64,000 nt of DNA from Humidesulfovibrio sp. (GTDB taxonomy: Bacteria; Desulfobacterota; Desulfovibrionia; Desulfovibrionales; Desulfovibrionaceae). The notes beneath the pieces were generated by a model that saw only the letters and a program-made list of their open reading frames with translations, was not told the DNA's origin and ran no database searches. This document shows positions 41,715 through 50,145 of this stretch, in pieces (positions within the stretch are counted from its first letter, which is position 1; each line of letters starts with the position of its first letter). Both the position numbers and the translations under genes were made by a program. Location: contig NZ_JAUYFU010000048.1 in assembly GCF_030689645.1 (NCBI RefSeq), forward strand, positions 62,001 to 126,000. The letters run 5' to 3'.

Positions 41715-42926
41715 ATGACGAAACCTACGGACAACAAGGACCAGGCTGGACCATCCCGGCCTGGTTCTTCTTCTTCAAACGAGGGAAGGAGCCCCAAGCG
41801 AAGGGGCAATTCCGCAGTCTGGATTGCGTTGGCATTGTTTGCCGGACTTGTCGGCGGCTTTTTCCTGTCCCGTCAGTTCCCTGCGCCCCCTGTCCTCCCT
41901 ACACACAATGCCACCCTGGACGAGCCACGCGAAGGTGAGGTTGCCAAAAGGGCAAAGCTTGCCGACAAAGCCTTGCGTGCAAGCCTCAAGGCCGTGTCGC
42001 CGGAAGCTGCTGCGCCGCAGGTTGTGAGCACTGAACAACGCGAGCACGCTGGGCAGAAATACACCGTCGAGATTCTGCGCCTGCCTCCGTCAGACAGGCA
42101 GGCATTGCATGATCGACTCGTCAAGGAACTGGCGTCGTTTGTGCCTGGAGCCAAGCTCCTACGCATCTCCCCTGAGAACTGGGATATCTCCATAGACGGA
42201 CTGCCAACGCAACGCCTACACCTGCCCGCAGAGGCGCCAAAGCCAGAGGAACCCAAACGGGCCGCAGGGCGCCTTGCCATTGTCATCGACGACATGGGAG
42301 AGGACGTGGGACTTGCCCGCGAACTGGCAAAACTCGGCGTGCCTGTGGCCTTTTCCATATGGCCAGACAGCGGAAACCGCGAGGACGTCCTTAAGATCGC
42401 AAAGGCCGCTGGACGTGAAATCCTGATCCATCTGCCCATGCAGCCCAAGGGTTACCCCCAGGTGGCGCCAGGCCCTCACGCGCTCTTGACCACCATGACC
42501 GCCGAACAGATCCAGGATGCCGTGCACCGCTCAACAAAGCGAGTTCACGGAGCCATCGGCCTTAACAACCACATGGGATCAGAGTTTACCGAGTCCAATC
42601 TGGGCATGCGCGCAGCCCTTTCCGCCATGCGGGACGAGGGCCTGTTCTTCCTGGACAGCCGCACCACCGCCGCCAGCGTGGGAGTGGTCGAAGCCAAAAA
42701 GCTCGGCATTCGAGCACATCAGCGCGACGTGTTTCTTGACAATGAGCTGGTTGTGTCCGCCATTCTGAAGCAATTGCGCAAGGCTGAAGCCCTGGCGCGG
42801 GAGCGTGGACACGCCATCGCCATCGGCCACCCGCACAAAGAGACCGTTGCTGCGCTGCGTCAATGGCTCAAGGAAAAAGACTCCTCAGTGCAGGTGGTTA
42901 CGGTTACGTCTCTGTCGCCCCAGTGA
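41715..42926 (+). CDS. Divergent polysaccharide deacetylase (YibQ-like) membrane protein
   Basis: A 403-residue protein with a disordered Ser/Arg N-terminus, one membrane helix (about residues 34-52) and an exported domain. From about residue 185 it has the divergent polysaccharide deacetylase barrel: AIVIDDMGED, VAFSIWPDS, ILIHLPMQPKGYP, GLNNHMGSEFTE, LFFLDSRTT and IGHPHKET. The catalytic D-D-H-H pattern appears kept, but the substrate of this family is not established. It is commonly found after envC and ctpA, as here, suggesting a cell-wall role. The ribosome site is weak. Confidence 0.87.
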   Translation: MTKPTDNKDQAGPSRPGSSSSNEGRSPKRRGNSAVWIALALFAGLVGGFFLSRQFPAPPVLPTHNATLDEPREGEVAKRAKLADKALRASLKAVSPEAAAPQVVSTEQREHAGQKYTVEILRLPPSDRQALHDRLVKELASFVPGAKLLRISPENWDISIDGLPTQRLHLPAEAPKPEEPKRAAGRLAIVIDDMGEDVGLARELAKLGVPVAFSIWPDSGNREDVLKIAKAAGREILIHLPMQPKGYPQVAPGPHALLTTMTAEQIQDAVHRSTKRVHGAIGLNNHMGSEFTESNLGMRAALSAMRDEGLFFLDSRTTAASVGVVEAKKLGIRAHQRDVFLDNELVVSAILKQLRKAEALARERGHAIAIGHPHKETVAALRQWLKEKDSSVQVVTVTSLSPQ

Positions 42927-43080
42927 TGTTCCTTGCCAACGCCGCCCTGCTCGGGCTATCGTGTTTGAAACCGTTCGCCCCTTAACTCGAAACACCATCG
43001 GTCCGATTTTTGCTTATATTTCATGACCGGGTGGCTATTTTCGCCCTGGCAGACCATGCGGCCCACGAGGAATCGCGGAC

Positions 43081-44058
43081 ATGAGTAAGATTCTTGAACA
43101 AGATGAGGTGGATGCCCTTCTCCGCGGTCTTTCTGGCGGCGAGGTTGAAACCACACCCGACATACCGGAAGATGATTCCGGCATCGTTCCCTTTGACCTC
43201 ACGAACCAAGACCGCATCATCCGGGGCCGCATGCCGGTCCTCGAGATCGTCAACGACCGCTTCGCGCGGCTGTGCACCAACGCCCTCGCCAACACCATGC
43301 GCAAGCGCGTAGACATCAACCCAATCTCCATAGACATGTCCAAGTTTGGCGACTTCATGCGCTCCCTCCCAGTGCCGACAAGCATCTCCATCTTCAAAAT
43401 GGAGCCTCTGCGCGGAAATGCCCTGCTTGTGGTGGACTCGCGCCTGGTGTTCGCACTGGTCGAGAACTTTTTCGGCGGCGCAGGCTCACAACCCAAGGTG
43501 GAAGGCCGCGATTTCACGCCCATTGAGCAGGCCATCGTTGACAAGGTCGTCAAAGTTGCCCTTGCCAACATGGAGGAGTCCTGGAAACCGGTGCACGAGG
43601 TGCACATCGAAGTGGTGCGCTCTGAGGTGAATCCGCAGTTCGCAGCCATTGTGCCCCCAAGCGACGTGGTCATTGTCATCACCTTTGAGGTGGAGCTGGA
43701 AAACGCCATTGGCTCGCTCATCTGCTGCCTGCCCTACGCCACCATGGAGCCCATTCGCTCCAAGCTCCACGCCTCCTTCCAGTCCGAACGCCTGGAGGTG
43801 GACCATGTGTGGATCAACCGCTTCAAGGAGCGCCTCTTCGAGACCCCTGTCGAGTTCCTGGTGCGCCTGGGCAAGACGCGCATCACTGGACGTCAGCTCC
43901 TGAACCTTGATGTGGGGGATATTCTGCTCTTGGATACGGACGCCGAGGATCTGCTTGAGGTGGAGATCGAAGGCGTGCGCAAGTTCTACGGCCTACCTGG
44001 CCGCGTGAAAGGAAACAAGAGCTTTAAAATCATCAAGGACGAGCAGCTGCATTTCTAA
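43081..44058 (+). CDS. fliM: Flagellar motor switch protein FliM
   Basis: A C-ring protein that binds CheY-P and sets rotation direction. The 325 residues start with the CheY-binding MSKILEQDEVDALLRGL motif, followed by the middle CheC-like domain (NTMRKRVDINPISIDM, GGAGSQPKVEGRDFTPIEQ) and the C-terminal SpoA domain (LGKTRITGRQLLNLDVGDILLL). ATG after GAGG. No other flagellar gene is in the window, so this motor gene is unlinked from any flagellar operon here. Confidence 0.96.
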   Translation: MSKILEQDEVDALLRGLSGGEVETTPDIPEDDSGIVPFDLTNQDRIIRGRMPVLEIVNDRFARLCTNALANTMRKRVDINPISIDMSKFGDFMRSLPVPTSISIFKMEPLRGNALLVVDSRLVFALVENFFGGAGSQPKVEGRDFTPIEQAIVDKVVKVALANMEESWKPVHEVHIEVVRSEVNPQFAAIVPPSDVVIVITFEVELENAIGSLICCLPYATMEPIRSKLHASFQSERLEVDHVWINRFKERLFETPVEFLVRLGKTRITGRQLLNLDVGDILLLDTDAEDLLEVEIEGVRKFYGLPGRVKGNKSFKIIKDEQLHF

Positions 44059-44083
44059 CTGCTGTTTGCACCGCATCACTCGG

Positions 44084-44104
44084 GAGGCCGCCGTTGGCGG
44101 TCTC
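44084..44104 (+). other. Hairpin downstream of fliM
   Basis: GAGGCCGCC and GGCGGTCTC form a 9-base stem (one G-T pair) with a GTT loop 26 bases after the fliM stop. No T-run follows, so termination would be weak. Confidence 0.4.
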
Positions 44105-44165
44105 ATTACTTGAAAGCCCTTGACTTGAAGCCTCATTAAGGTGCATTTCCCCAACACACGAATAC

Positions 44166-44187
44166 AAGCGGCCAATACTGGCCGCTT
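44166..44187 (+). other. Leader hairpin before ndk
   Basis: AAGCGGCC and GGCCGCTT form a perfect 8-base stem with a 6-base loop followed by TCTAC, 18 bases ahead of the ndk ribosome site CGGAGG. It may be a terminator for upstream transcripts or a leader element. A possible -35 TTGACT lies at 44120-44125, with only a poor -10. Confidence 0.45.
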
Positions 44188-44217
44188 TCTACACTCATTC
44201 CCCCGGAGGACACGCAC

Positions 44218-44637
44218 ATGACTGAACGCACTTTTTCCATCATCAAGCCTGACGCCGTTGCCGCCAAGCAGACTGGCGCCATCATCCAGATGATCCTTGA
44301 CGCGGGCCTGACCGTGAAGGGCATGAAGATGATTCAGCTGACCCGCGCGCAGGCCGAAGGCTTCTACGCCGTTCACAGCGCACGCCCCTTTTTCAAGGAT
44401 CTTGTCGAGTACATGATCTCCGGCCCGGTGGTCGTTTCGGCCCTCGAAGGCGAGAACGCCATCGCCCGCTACCGTGATCTGATGGGCGCAACCGACCCGG
44501 CCAAGGCTGCCGAAGGCACCATCCGCAAGAACTTCGGAAAGAGCATTGAAGCCAATGCCTGCCACGGTTCCGATGGGCCCGACACCGCCAAGGTGGAAGT
44601 GTCCTACTTCTTCAGCTCCCTGGAGCTGGTGGGCTAA
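44218..44637 (+). CDS. ndk: Nucleoside diphosphate kinase
   Basis: Transfers the gamma-phosphate of ATP to NDPs through a phospho-histidine. The 139 residues contain [12 protein letters not shown] at the start and the active-site His in [18 protein letters not shown]. Length and sequence are typical. GGAGG precedes the ATG. The proC start is four bases after the stop, so the two are co-transcribed. Confidence 0.97.
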   Translation: MTERTFSIIKPDAVAAKQTGAIIQMILDAGLTVKGMKMIQLTRAQAEGFYAVHSARPFFKDLVEYMISGPVVVSALEGENAIARYRDLMGATDPAKAAEGTIRKNFGKSIEANACHGSDGPDTAKVEVSYFFSSLELVG

Positions 44638-44641
44638 AGCC

Positions 44642-45436
44642 ATGAAACAGAGCGTCGGCTTCATTGGCGTCGGCAATATGGGCACGGCCATCATCAAGGG
44701 ATTGGCCGCCCAGAAGCTGGAGGTCCACGGCTGCGATCTGAACAAAGAAAAGCTTGAAATACTGAGTCAGGAAGTTGGTCTCAAGATTGAGGCCACCCCA
44801 CGCGACTTGGTGAAGAAATGCCGCTATGTGCTGCTGGCCGTCAAACCACAGCATCTGGCGGGCGTTCTTGCTGACTTAGCGCCGGACTTGACGACGGAGC
44901 ATTGCCTCTTGTCTATCGCCGCGGGCGTCACCATGACGCGGCTCAAGGAGCTTTCCGGCGGACTCTGCCCCGTGGTGCGCATCATGCCCAACACCCCGGC
45001 CCTTGTTGGCGCTGGGGTGTTCGCCCTGTGCTTCGACGACCCCGACCTGGATGAGGAGCGCCGGGAGTTCCTGCGCGCAATGCACAAGCCCCTCGGCCAG
45101 GTGCATGAACTGCCTGAGAAGCTCTTTGATGCGTTCACTTCCGTCGCAGGCTGCGGCCCGGCCTATGTGTTCTATGTCATGGACGCCATTGTTGAGGCCG
45201 GAGTGAACCTCGGCCTTCCACGCGCCCAATCGACGGAGATCGTCAAGGCCTTGTTCAGCGGCTCGGCCAAGCTTGCCGAGGAAGGCGGCCTGCATCTCGC
45301 GGAACTGCGCGAGATGGTCACCTCACCTGCCGGATCCACAATCCGTGCAACCATGCACTTCGATCGTATGGCCATGCGCGGCATCATCATCGACGCAGTG
45401 AGCGAAGCATATGATCGGAATATTGAGCTAGGTTAG
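44642..45436 (+). CDS. proC: Pyrroline-5-carboxylate reductase
   Basis: Final step of proline synthesis, reducing pyrroline-5-carboxylate with NAD(P)H. The 264 residues have the Rossmann loop VGFIGVGNMGTAIIKGL, VRIMPNTPALVGAG and the C-terminal dimer motif VAGCGPAYVFYVMDA, then LREMVTSPAGSTIRATM. ATG 44642 fits the family N-terminus. A strong terminator follows. Confidence 0.95.
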   Translation: MKQSVGFIGVGNMGTAIIKGLAAQKLEVHGCDLNKEKLEILSQEVGLKIEATPRDLVKKCRYVLLAVKPQHLAGVLADLAPDLTTEHCLLSIAAGVTMTRLKELSGGLCPVVRIMPNTPALVGAGVFALCFDDPDLDEERREFLRAMHKPLGQVHELPEKLFDAFTSVAGCGPAYVFYVMDAIVEAGVNLGLPRAQSTEIVKALFSGSAKLAEEGGLHLAELREMVTSPAGSTIRATMHFDRMAMRGIIIDAVSEAYDRNIELG

Positions 45437-45456
45437 CAGGCCCTCTGGTTACACAC

Positions 45457-45494
45457 GCAAAAGGCCGACTGGGAGAACCCAGTCGGCCTTTTTT
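45457..45494. terminator. Bidirectional intrinsic terminator between proC and cbiB
   Basis: A perfect 13-base stem (45461-45473 with 45478-45490), AGAA loop, T-run after it and A-run before it, so it can serve both convergent genes. Confidence 0.93.
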
Positions 45495-45563
45495 GGTGCC
45501 TGAAAGCTGTCGAATCGCTCGCCGAGCAGCGTTACGCCGAGATGGATAACAAAAGAAATAGGA

Positions 45564-46517
45564 TTACCAGGCTGTGAGAGCAACCTTGAGCCCCTGGAGC
45601 AGCACGACAACCGCAAAGCCAGAGAACACAACGAGTCTAAACAATTTCTTAAGTTTCTCTATACTCCAAAGTTGACCTGCCGGACCGAGCGTTGGCTTCA
45701 ATTTTGGTTCGCCGAAGTAGGTTGCATGGCCACCCATGCGGCCCTGCATGAGCCAGGCGCAGGCGGACATTGGCCAGCCCGCGTTGGGACTGTCCATGGT
45801 CGCAGCGTCGGCTCGGAACCGGGAGAGTGACTCACGCCAGTTGAGTCGCAACAGCGCACCGACACCAATGAGGACAAAAGCCGAGATCCGCGCCGGAATG
45901 TACGCCAGGAGGTCGTCCGTGCGGGCGGCGGCCCACCCGAGGTCGCGGAAACGATCCGTCTTGTACCCCCACATGGAATCCATGGTGCTCACGGCCTTGT
46001 ACGCCCACATAAGTGCCGGGCCTCCAAGAACAAGATAAAACATTGGGGCAACAAATCCATCGCTGAAATTTTCACTCACTGTCTCGGCCAAGGTCTTGCG
46101 CAGGTCGTCGGCCTCCATGTCGGTGGTGGAGCGGCTTACCAGCATACCAACGGCTACCCGGGCCTCGTCCAAACGCCCATCCTCTTCAATGAGGTCAAGG
46201 GCATCGCGAGCGCTGTCGATGAGTTCACCGAGCGCGAGGCCAGCGTAGGCCAGATAAAACATCATTGCCAAACCGAAGAACTTCAGTTCAGACAAAAATT
46301 GCACCGCCAAATAGCAAAGAGCAGCCGTGCTGAGAACACAAAAGGCCCCACTGACACGCTGCGACAGATTCAAGGCTTTGGCAGTGGGCTCAAGCCAGTC
46401 CAGCCAGCGCCCGATGAGCCTGACGGGATGCGGCAAGCGACGAGGGTCGCCAAGCAGCAGATCAAGGACAAAGGCGAGGAAGGGCAGGCTAAACAGCGTA
46501 AGGACGATAAATTTCAC
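45564..46517 (-). CDS. cbiB: Adenosylcobinamide-phosphate synthase (CobD/CbiB)
   Basis: An integral membrane enzyme of cobalamin synthesis that attaches the aminopropanol arm to adenosylcobyric acid. The 317 residues have FVLDLLLGDPRRLPHPVRLIGRWLDWLE and several membrane helices, with SENFSDGFVAPMFYL and PARISAFVLIGVGA as family segments. The start is GTG 46517 with GGAG six bases upstream. Its start is only about 20 bases after the T-run of the rpoD terminator, so its promoter must overlap that region or it depends on read-through. Confidence 0.92.
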   Translation of the reverse strand: MKFIVLTLFSLPFLAFVLDLLLGDPRRLPHPVRLIGRWLDWLEPTAKALNLSQRVSGAFCVLSTAALCYLAVQFLSELKFFGLAMMFYLAYAGLALGELIDSARDALDLIEEDGRLDEARVAVGMLVSRSTTDMEADDLRKTLAETVSENFSDGFVAPMFYLVLGGPALMWAYKAVSTMDSMWGYKTDRFRDLGWAAARTDDLLAYIPARISAFVLIGVGALLRLNWRESLSRFRADAATMDSPNAGWPMSACAWLMQGRMGGHATYFGEPKLKPTLGPAGQLWSIEKLKKLFRLVVFSGFAVVVLLQGLKVALTAW

Positions 46518-46536
46518 GGGAGACTCCGTGGTGGTG

Positions 46537-46574
46537 AAAAAAAGGCGGGGAAGGCGTTCATCGCCCTCCCCGCC
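46537..46574 (-). terminator. Intrinsic terminator after rpoD
   Basis: A 13-base stem with one mismatch (46544-46556 with 46562-46574), short loop, and a T7 tract on the minus strand, 21 bases after the rpoD stop. Confidence 0.9.
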
Positions 46575-46594
46575 CGAATGTTTTATGCGGGGGG

Positions 46595-48355
46595 TTAGCT
46601 TTCGAAGTAGGAGCGAAGCACGGAACTGCGCACAGGGTGGCGCAGCTTACGCAGAGCCTTGGCCTCAATCTGGCGGATGCGTTCGCGGGTGACGTTGAAC
46701 AGCTTGCCCACTTCCTCAAGGGTGTGGTCGCTCTTCTCGCCGATGCCGAAACGCTTGCGCAGCACCTGCTCCTCTCGAGGCGTCAGGTCGGCAAGCACCT
46801 TGGCGATCTGCTCAGAAAGCTTGGTGCTCACCACTTCTTCCGCAGGGGCCGTGGCCTTCTTGTCCTCAATGAAGTCGCCCAGGTTCGAATCCTCTTCGTC
46901 GCCGATGGGCGTCTCAAGAGAGATGGGCTCCTTGGCGATTTTAAGGACCTTCTTTACCTTCTCAACCGGGTAATCCATGCGCTCGGCGATTTCTTCCGGC
47001 GAGGGGTCGCGGCCAAGCTCCTGCACCAGGTAGCGCGAGGTGCGGATAAGCTTGTTGATGGTCTCGATCATATGCACCGGGATGCGGATGGTGCGCGCCT
47101 GGTCCGCGATGGCGCGGGTGATGGCCTGGCGGATCCACCAAGTGGCGTAGGTGCTGAACTTGTAGCCACGCTGGTACTCGAACTTGTCCACGGCCTTCAT
47201 GAGGCCGATGTTGCCCTCCTGAATCAGATCCAGGAACTGCAGGCCGCGGTTGGTGTATTTCTTGGCAATGGAGACAACAAGACGCAGGTTGGCGCGGATG
47301 AGCTCCTGCTTGGCGCGCATGGCGGCCAGATTACCTCGCTTGATGCGCCAGAGCACTTCTTCCAGGTCGTCGACATTGTGGCAACACTTGTCCTGAAGGC
47401 GGGTGATGATCTCCATCTTGCCGGAAAGCATTTCCTTGAAGGAGAAAAACTCCTCCACAGACATGCCGAGGGCGTCGGCAGCGCTGACAGGATTCATCTC
47501 GCGGTCGTCAACAGCGCGGAAAATGCGCACGATTTCGTCGCGGTTCTTGCCCACGGAAAGAATGTAGGCCGAGAGGTCGCGCTGGCAGTTGTGCATCTGG
47601 CGGACGTAGTCGGATACCGTCTCGATGATGCGGTCAATGAGCGTCTTCTCGATCTTGATGTCGCGCAGGCGGGTGACGATCTCTTCCTTGTAGGACAGAA
47701 TCTCGTTCTGCACGCCGGTGACGCGGCGGTCCAACTGGGCGCAGGAGTCAAGCTTCTCGTAGATCTTGCGTTTTTTCTTGAAGAGCGTCTTGACCTCGTC
47801 GAGCAGGAAGATGACCCGCTGGCGCTGGTTCATCTCGTCTTCGGTGGGGTCATCCTCCTCAATGGTCTTGACCACGTCCTTGAGCTTGATGCGTGTGTTC
47901 TTGAGGTCTTCGCCCACCTGGACGAGCTCTTCAACGGCCACAGGCACCTCAACAAGGGCGTAAAGCACCTCAAGCTCGCCGTTCTCGATCTTCTTTGCGA
48001 TGACCACCTCACCCTCGCGGTCAAGCAGAGGCACTGCGCCCATCTCGCGCAAGTACATGCGCACGGGGTCGGTGCTGCGGGAGGAATAATCGGCAGCATC
48101 GTCACCTTCGCTGGGCACCAAGTCAAGCTCTTCGTCCGTGTCAGTGGTCTCGGTGGTCAGCTTCTTGCCGTTCTCTTCGCTGTCCACGATGACAATATTC
48201 ATCTGGTCGAAGATGCTCATCACTTCTTCGAGCTGGTCGGGGGTGTTCATCTCTGTGGGCAGAGTCTTGCCCACTTCCTCGAAGGTCAGAAATCCGTTTT
48301 TCTTCCCTTTGGCTATAAGAAGCTTAATTTGCTGGATTTCTTTGAGATTATTCAT
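46595..48355 (-). CDS. rpoD: RNA polymerase primary sigma factor RpoD
   Basis: The housekeeping sigma-70. The 586 residues contain region 1.1, an acidic and variable non-conserved insert, region 1.2 with [11 protein letters not shown], region 2 [34 protein letters not shown] and [15 protein letters not shown] (split here as two motifs), region 3, and region 4 with [16 protein letters not shown] and the -35 helix [18 protein letters not shown]. The ATG overlaps the dnaG stop (ATGA). Last gene of the macromolecular synthesis operon. Confidence 0.97.
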   Translation of the reverse strand: MNNLKEIQQIKLLIAKGKKNGFLTFEEVGKTLPTEMNTPDQLEEVMSIFDQMNIVIVDSEENGKKLTTETTDTDEELDLVPSEGDDAADYSSRSTDPVRMYLREMGAVPLLDREGEVVIAKKIENGELEVLYALVEVPVAVEELVQVGEDLKNTRIKLKDVVKTIEEDDPTEDEMNQRQRVIFLLDEVKTLFKKKRKIYEKLDSCAQLDRRVTGVQNEILSYKEEIVTRLRDIKIEKTLIDRIIETVSDYVRQMHNCQRDLSAYILSVGKNRDEIVRIFRAVDDREMNPVSAADALGMSVEEFFSFKEMLSGKMEIITRLQDKCCHNVDDLEEVLWRIKRGNLAAMRAKQELIRANLRLVVSIAKKYTNRGLQFLDLIQEGNIGLMKAVDKFEYQRGYKFSTYATWWIRQAITRAIADQARTIRIPVHMIETINKLIRTSRYLVQELGRDPSPEEIAERMDYPVEKVKKVLKIAKEPISLETPIGDEEDSNLGDFIEDKKATAPAEEVVSTKLSEQIAKVLADLTPREEQVLRKRFGIGEKSDHTLEEVGKLFNVTRERIRQIEAKALRKLRHPVRSSVLRSYFES

Positions 48356-50118
48356 TCGTCCTCCCTGCTGGGGGCATTGAGATCTTTTAGGACAACCAGG
48401 AGTCTCATCAACTCTTGCGTATCGCCACTTTCTTGAGCGATACGAATATCTTCTTTCACCTGCTCACGCTTAAGGCGAAAACCTGCGATTTCAATCTGCG
48501 AACATATATGTTGCCATTCGATAGTTAATGCATCGCCTTCGTGATGCGGCTGCTCTTCCTTCACTATCAAGTATTCATTCTTCTCCGGGCCTTGGAAAAG
48601 AGACAGCATATCCTCGTGTGAAGACGCCATGCGAAGCTGACTCCAAATGTTCTTGGCCAAATCCGTGTGCAGAAGAACCTCGAACCCTCTCTTGTTGAGT
48701 TCAGCAATATATTCAGGGTAATGCACAGGCAATGACAAAAAACGGCGGTCCGTACTTTGGTCGTTACCGGTGGACTTCGCTCGAGCTCGCTCCTGCTGGG
48801 GCTGCGAAACTTGTCTTGTCTGGGGCGAAGCACTCTGTCCACCCGTTCCAAGCCTGCCCTGCCCGCCTCCGAAGCGGCGCAAATCTGCTTCTGCAATGCC
48901 AAGGCCCAGGGCCAGGCGCGGGATGTAAAATGGTCGCAAGGAGTTATCGGCCAGATGCGCCAAAAACCCATTGGCCCAGGCCACGATTTCACGCGGCGAA
49001 AACCCCTCTCGCACCACTTCCAGGCAATAATCAAGTCCATCCAGCGCCGCATCCAGGCGAGCGTCCAGGCCCTCGCGCCCCATCTTCTGGAGCAGGCTGT
49101 CCACATCTTCGCCGTCAGGCATGAGCACCACGCTGCACTTGGTGCCGTATTGCAGAATCATTTCCGCGCTGCGCAACGCCGCCTTACGGCCAGCTGTATC
49201 TCCGTCAAAGATCAAAACCATGCGCGAGCAAAATCCTGCTACCCGCTTCACCTGATCCTGGGTGAGGGCGGTTCCGAGGACCCCGCAGGCATCCGTGTAG
49301 CCAAACTGGTGCAGCGCAAGCACATCCATATACCCTTCCGTGAGTATTGCCCGCTTGCTGCGGGTCATGGCCTGGCGGGCCTGGAAGAGTCCGTAGAGGT
49401 GTTCCCCCTTTTTATAAATGGGCGTGTCGCTGCTGTTCAGATACTTGGGTTCACCATCTGTAAGTATTCTTCCACCAAAGGCAATAACCTGACCTGATAA
49501 ATTCTGTATCGGAAAGATGAGACGGCTTCGAAAACGGTCGTAAATTTTGCCGCGATCGTTCTGCGACAAGAGCCCAGCCAAAACTCCCTGCTCAGGAGAA
49601 AATCCACGCGAGGCGAGAAATGTCGACAGGCCGTGCCAGTCATCCGAGCTTGCACCCAGACCGAAGGCCGCTACTGCGTCCTTGTCCGCACCACGCTTTT
49701 GCAAATATACACGCGCAACATCGCCCGCAGCCAAATCAAGGTTGCGGCGATAATACTCTTGCGCTGCATCGTGCATTTCAAGGCACAAGCGCTTCAGTTT
49801 CTGGCGTTCGTCGTATTCCGGGTCTGGCTTGAACGCCTTGAGTTCAATACCGGCTTCCGCCGCCAATTGTTCGAGTGCGTCCTTAAACTCCAACCCGTTG
49901 ACGCGCTGGTAGAAGTCCAGCACATCGCCTCCGGCCTGGCATCCGAAGCAATAGAAAAAGCCTTCGTGTTCGTTCACGCTGAAGGAGGGCGTCTTCTCCT
50001 GGTGGAACGGGCACAAACCCATCTGACGTCCGCCACCGGGCCTAAGCGAGACATAGCGCCGAACAACATCAACGATGTTGAGCCGCTGCTTGAGCGTCTG
50101 AATGACCTGCTTGTCCAT
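48352..50118 (-). CDS. dnaG: DNA primase
   Basis: Makes RNA primers for replication. The 588 residues have the N-terminal CHC2 zinc finger ([13 protein letters not shown] and [10 protein letters not shown]), the TOPRIM catalytic core with [13 protein letters not shown] and the acidic DGD in [12 protein letters not shown], and the C-terminal helicase-binding region. ATG 50118 was preferred over TTG nine bases earlier, which is too close to AGGGA. The gene is followed by rpoD with overlap. Confidence 0.95.
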   Translation of the reverse strand: MDKQVIQTLKQRLNIVDVVRRYVSLRPGGGRQMGLCPFHQEKTPSFSVNEHEGFFYCFGCQAGGDVLDFYQRVNGLEFKDALEQLAAEAGIELKAFKPDPEYDERQKLKRLCLEMHDAAQEYYRRNLDLAAGDVARVYLQKRGADKDAVAAFGLGASSDDWHGLSTFLASRGFSPEQGVLAGLLSQNDRGKIYDRFRSRLIFPIQNLSGQVIAFGGRILTDGEPKYLNSSDTPIYKKGEHLYGLFQARQAMTRSKRAILTEGYMDVLALHQFGYTDACGVLGTALTQDQVKRVAGFCSRMVLIFDGDTAGRKAALRSAEMILQYGTKCSVVLMPDGEDVDSLLQKMGREGLDARLDAALDGLDYCLEVVREGFSPREIVAWANGFLAHLADNSLRPFYIPRLALGLGIAEADLRRFGGGQGRLGTGGQSASPQTRQVSQPQQERARAKSTGNDQSTDRRFLSLPVHYPEYIAELNKRGFEVLLHTDLAKNIWSQLRMASSHEDMLSLFQGPEKNEYLIVKEEQPHHEGDALTIEWQHICSQIEIAGFRLKREQVKEDIRIAQESGDTQELMRLLVVLKDLNAPSREDE

Positions 50119-50145
50119 GGACCGCAATTCCCTATTGAGATGACG

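Noticed and set aside
46637-48436. A 599-codon open frame on the plus strand
   Set aside because: It is antisense to rpoD and the dnaG end; its translation has no domain and follows rpoD codon periodicity.
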